Source: Bacteroidales bacterium (GTDB taxonomy: Bacteria > Bacteroidota > Bacteroidia > Bacteroidales > UBA10428). Taken from it: a stretch of DNA of 33,276 nt. The notes under the pieces are model-generated. The model saw only the letters and a list, made by a program, of their open reading frames with translations. It had not been told where the DNA came from and did no database searches. This document shows positions 31,501 to 33,276 of this stretch, one piece after another (the stretch's first letter is position 1; each line of letters opens with the position of its first letter). Position numbers and translations under genes: made by a program. The stretch covers positions 1-33,276 of the forward strand of contig JAFGPB010000021.1 in NCBI GenBank assembly GCA_016926205.1. Direction: 5' to 3'.

Positions 31501-32991
31501 CCCTGCAATATAGATGTTCCCACCTGACATGTTGAAAACTAAGTCTTCAGCCGGGAGGGCAAATACGGCGGACTGGTTCCTGGAATCGGAAAAACCGGTT
31601 ATTCTGAGTGAGCCGCCGGTCTGGTGATAGGTTACCCTTCCGTTGACATCGGCCTGTTTGACCTGGGTGGTGTAAACGGTGCCTCCTTCGATCAGTATGT
31701 AACCAGGTTGCGCCATGTTGCCGGAATAGGTAATACCTCCCGTATTGTTCCTGTTCGTAAAGGTTCCGGCAGAAACGCGTAACAAACCGTTTACTGTAAT
31801 GCCCCTCCAACCGCCTCCGTCATCTGATGTTGCAACATGAGCACCATCGATCCACAATCCTGCCGTCCCCGGGATATGGAACTCCCGGATATCCCCTGAT
31901 CCTGTATCTTCACCCAGAGCGGGAATATCCACTGCACTGCGGAGCTTCAATGTCCCGTTTTGCAAAACCAATGCCAGCGTACTCCAGTCGCCGCTGGTTC
32001 CGGAGACCGGACCGAAGAGGCGAAAATTGGCAGCATCAGTCGATGTTACCGTTAATACATAGGTGCGGTCCGTTCCCTTATCCAGGAAGAGACGGTAAAA
32101 ATCCGTCGTTCCCGCACAATGCAGGATGTTGTCTGATGCTCCTGCAAAGGTGAAGTTCGCTGCTCCGTTTGTGGCAGCAGTATACTGGGACGAGTTACTC
32201 AGATCGATGGTTCCATAATTCATGAGATCACCATCCAGACTGATGTTGTGGATCGCATTAAAATTACCAGTATTGAGTATCCCGCCTGACGAAACAGTGA
32301 AATTGCCGGACAGGGAAATTGTACGTACAGTCGTGTTGTTGCCTATTCTTGCGGTTATGGTGCCCGTCCCCTGGGTTCTTGAAATATGAAAATCTCCGTG
32401 TACTGTGAGGTTACTTCCTATTGTGACCGTATGGCTGCTGGCAGTGTTATCAGTCTTCAGTATTTTGAGATTGTTGTATGTAGCCTGAGTCAGCGTTCCT
32501 GTGAAATTGCAGTATTCCGTGGTACCGCCTCCGGGCATGACAAATGTGTTTGCAGTAACCAACGGAAAGCTGGCCGAGGTGAGTCTCAGGGTTCCCTGGC
32601 CTTCCAGTGCCTGAACCGTATTGGTAAACTGATATGTGCTCAGGGAAAGTACACCACCGCTGTTGATAACAATGGTCAGACCGGTTGCCGTTACGTCAGA
32701 TATAAGCGTTACAGTGCGTGAAGACAATATGTAAACCGAATCGCCTGACGCAGGCACCTGTGAACCTATGAGCGTCGTCCCCCCCGGATCAGTAGTCCAG
32801 GTATCTGCATTGTCCCAGTTGCCTGACTGGTATGAATACAATGTAATTGCCTGCAGGCTTGAGAAAAAAGTTGTTATTACAAGAATGGCAAGGATCAAGA
32901 AATTTCTTGAAAAGAGCAATTTTTTCAAGAATATATTGAATATGCCAGGGCAACCAACGGGAGTGTTTATATTGTCTGATTTCTTTCGCAA
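25567..32991 (-). CDS. giant modular secreted surface protein (about 2450-2474 aa), beta-solenoid-like repeats plus PKD/Ig-like tail, ending RPETGPSYYVPNDFIE
   Basis: Single open frame; signal peptide (KKLLFSRNFLILAILVITTFFSSLQA); short Gly/Asn/Thr-rich strands typical of right-handed beta-helix adhesins; no ATG at the N-terminus. Confidence 0.88.
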   Translation of the reverse strand: MRKKSDNINTPVGCPGIFNIFLKKLLFSRNFLILAILVITTFFSSLQAITLYSYQSGNWDNADTWTTDPGGTTLIGSQVPASGDSVYILSSRTVTLISDVTATGLTIVINSGGVLSLSTYQFTNTVQALEGQGTLRLTSASFPLVTANTFVMPGGGTTEYCNFTGTLTQATYNNLKILKTDNTASSHTVTIGSNLTVHGDFHISRTQGTGTITARIGNNTTVRTISLSGNFTVSSGGILNTGNFNAIHNISLDGDLMNYGTIDLSNSSQYTAATNGAANFTFAGASDNILHCAGTTDFYRLFLDKGTDRTYVLTVTSTDAANFRLFGPVSGTSGDWSTLALVLQNGTLKLRSAVDIPALGEDTGSGDIREFHIPGTAGLWIDGAHVATSDDGGGWRGITVNGLLRVSAGTFTNRNNTGGITYSGNMAQPGYILIEGGTVYTTQVKQADVNGRVTYHQTGGSLRITGFSDSRNQSAVFALPAEDLVFNMSGGNIYIAGVNTTATNGIDIRVGASNYSVTGGTVTVVRPSNADDQTSFEIYSTVPFYNLTLKDTSASGSNLDYILQHDLTVLNDFILEERTLDADNNNLTVGGNFTLGSGAVYVPGNNTTGFIGGGNHTYTNEGTVISGFSNLVIDKPEGSLVFFRTIPNTLPVRGNFNLNAGTYNDGGHTINVSGNVNNSGIHEGTGLIILSGTGVQTIGGDGSGIFQNLSLNNTNGVAGSASVSLDANISVQGILTLQSERILNIGIHNLNLGTGASLSGSFSATRFIATTGDIGDKGITKTFSTNTFFFPIGVIPGGIRYTPMTFTLSTTPASYGSLTVYPVDAEQMQTSANGKQRSLTYFWREISSGFNLGTATVSQTFIYDQSDVSSENGATEEDYVPARYDPSTFTWSRGATDDLDHVNNVINWPDGAGYIDGDYTAGDDSPAPLNPFGSVQVFYSRQDGAWRNKNTWVIDTITNINSGNWPDRNTPAVIRNGHTVTADRNDNESGNLQIQATGVLNCNDRNNLYFGVVTNPVNGSGIIRISTNIFPKGDFSAFRGPEGGTVEYYGGPYIIPITSNSGDLLNCYRNLLLTPGTGQTITMPDVNMTLYGDITVQGAATGSVYLNSNASRTMNALGNVSVTSGTLQFRNGSAQEWTVNGGLSVSAGAAFSVQNAGTTANSLFIYGDITNNGTVNFNNSGSCDITFAGSDNTVLTGTGSTTLRNVTVNKGTSQSATITVDVSGITFSTPVNDWLTLQNGTFRFLRTGSLNLTTTSTLSIPATAGLYLDNASAVAYIGNSNSNDNDLFLDGKLTLMNGSIYVGPVAGPGYNNDIEYSASGFSEIEIQGGTLIVNGQIRRSASGTSNVLKYRQSDGSVTINGNNQLATRAKLEIENTGSEFTMSGGTLTLVRGGGTTYGDLYLRPASGSVTGGTIYFGTQNVGVQTLKLDANIELNNLNIEGTGAANTLEIMVNPLNLNGSLTISNANSYFTSNNINVSLKGDFINNGTYTPGTNTTTLNGTIQSIEGSTSTWFYDLVLNPFTSVTLDNNITVSNALTISSGTFSTLTYDVNARGNVVNHAVHTSDGGSGGILLNGTVLQLLSGAGTYGRLELDNSSGARLQNSISLSEDLLLTRGVLDINQHLLSLGINSDITGSGFGPEKMIKPDGVLSNVGIRKSFATGPASFNYPLGVTGKYTPAELSITENITAGSIRVNVINDRHPAVTDGNNVLQYYWEVESTGISDFEGNLQLHYSETDVLGPESDYVAARLIVPPGTDWSKAAPGSSTDNVNEALNVISFDFPAGTSNLGGEYTAGTDDAIPDEVPVYTSNSDGAWDDVNIWTPVAPAGGPNGFIVIIRAQDSVTTNGNRRFAYRTTINGTLDVGSTYGHNLGHLEGTGKLYLTGPVLPAGRFTSFLSCSGGILEYGGNTDYTIIADRIDTVRNLFFTGTGIRTLPDKDLVICDLLRIDGPVLNNEDFDRKITLFGGIERLNTGAFISGSGPGATISFKGYASQEIGGAAGNFTGSNAFNNLEIDNVYGLTLNGPLELNGNLLLTDGVITTTSTNLLEMLEWSSTVIPAAGSSGSYVSGPMSKSIFEGDDFDFPTGKDSRYGVTGLLDASQGTWEAEYFNTGHASSDVTLPLTAVSSTEYWHVEGPAGKQAYVKLRWDEQSDVTPLTTQNGISDLRIAEYNTGTSSWEAQSTLASGDDYDGTAQTLLKMDIDEHDYTLGSVSILKPRASFLSTEDACTGDDLFVMFTSTAGPYEFTYSVDGGPDQPVSTSSNPYTIIASVAGRYRLTGFTGGVVDTNSVMVYESPTASLSGSDADNAICSGESVTFTAGGGVNFNFYVNGISVQNGSSSTYITTSLTDGDIVCVVVTNASGCSDYSEDIIMTVHTRPVPVIDGNVIVCTGGIETYTTEMGRADYSWNIIGGTISAGGTSADNSITVTWETIGLQTVSVNYTNASGCRAIDDMELNVEVYKRPETGPSYYVPNDFIE
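26340..27585 (-). repeat. module 3 (short version) of the giant protein (VYTSNSDGAWDDVNIW ... YTLGSVSILKP), approximate bounds
   Basis: Same opening motif; KSIFEGDDFDFPTGKDSRYGVTGL...EYWHVEG...LRIAEYN...DYTLGSV. Confidence 0.65.
27586..30190 (-). repeat. module 2 of the giant protein (VFYSRQDGAWRNKNTW ... GGEYTAGTDDAIPD), approximate bounds
   Basis: Same opening and closing motifs; KSFATGPASFNYPLGVTGKYTPAEL...YYWEVES...DYVAARLI...EYTAGTDD. Confidence 0.7.
30191..32840 (-). repeat. module 1 of the giant protein (SYQSGNWDNADTW ... DGDYTAGDDSPAP), approximate bounds
   Basis: Y-S-x-x-G-x-W opening motif; closing segment KTFSTNTFFFPIG...RYTPM...YFW...DYVPARYD...DYTAGDD. Confidence 0.7.
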
Positions 32992-33276
32992 GCGTATTGT
33001 TTTTGGTCTACTTATGAAAATTCAGGCAAAGGTTTTGTATGAGATTTCATATGAATACGGAATTTGGTCCAATAGGTTATCAAATACAGTTTGAAAGAAA
33101 AAATAAATTGATAAAACCTCATCACATGAAGACATTCGTTTCAGCTTTACGGATATAATCTGCATGAAATCCAGATAAAATCCTTATGATATAAAGCTAA
33201 TCAGAATAGCGGTATTGTGGAATTAACATACAACCGACTTATTTTAATATAACGCTGTATATTAATAATTTATAAT

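Noticed and set aside
25567-32991. Giant protein as a phage tail fibre or RHS/contact-dependent toxin
   Set aside because: Has a Sec signal peptide, PKD-like tail and T9SS neighbours; no phage genes, RHS repeats or C-terminal toxin domain seen.

Overview
The window is Bacteroidota-like chromosomal sequence (PorP/SprF, CHU_C type B T9SS sorting domain, TAnnTTTG -7 motifs). The left two thirds are mostly housekeeping: metF, metH, an AMP-binding acyl-CoA ligase, a CheY-like receiver, dnaX, icd, secA, dapA with a coupled DUF6913-like gene, a LytS/LytTR two-component pair, a lipase-like lipoprotein, mqnB-like futalosine hydrolase, folE, and a VTT/DedA-like membrane protein. The right third (about 22.3-33.0 kb, minus strand) is an accessory cell-surface locus. 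It holds a 2474-aa giant secreted protein with three tandem modules and a PKD/Ig-like tail, a 346-aa secreted protein, a CHU_C type B sorting-domain protein and a PorP/SprF outer-membrane protein. The giant and the 346-aa protein lack a recognisable T9SS sorting domain but end in the same short motif, TGPxYxVPNxF. I propose that this tail is an undescribed docking, assembly or sorting signal in a T9SS-linked cassette. A second strong observation is an A10 homopolymer in dnaX just after the conserved clamp-loader region. Slippage in either direction reaches a stop within five codons, so a truncated gamma-like subunit is predicted. All assignments come from reading the sequence; no database search was run.
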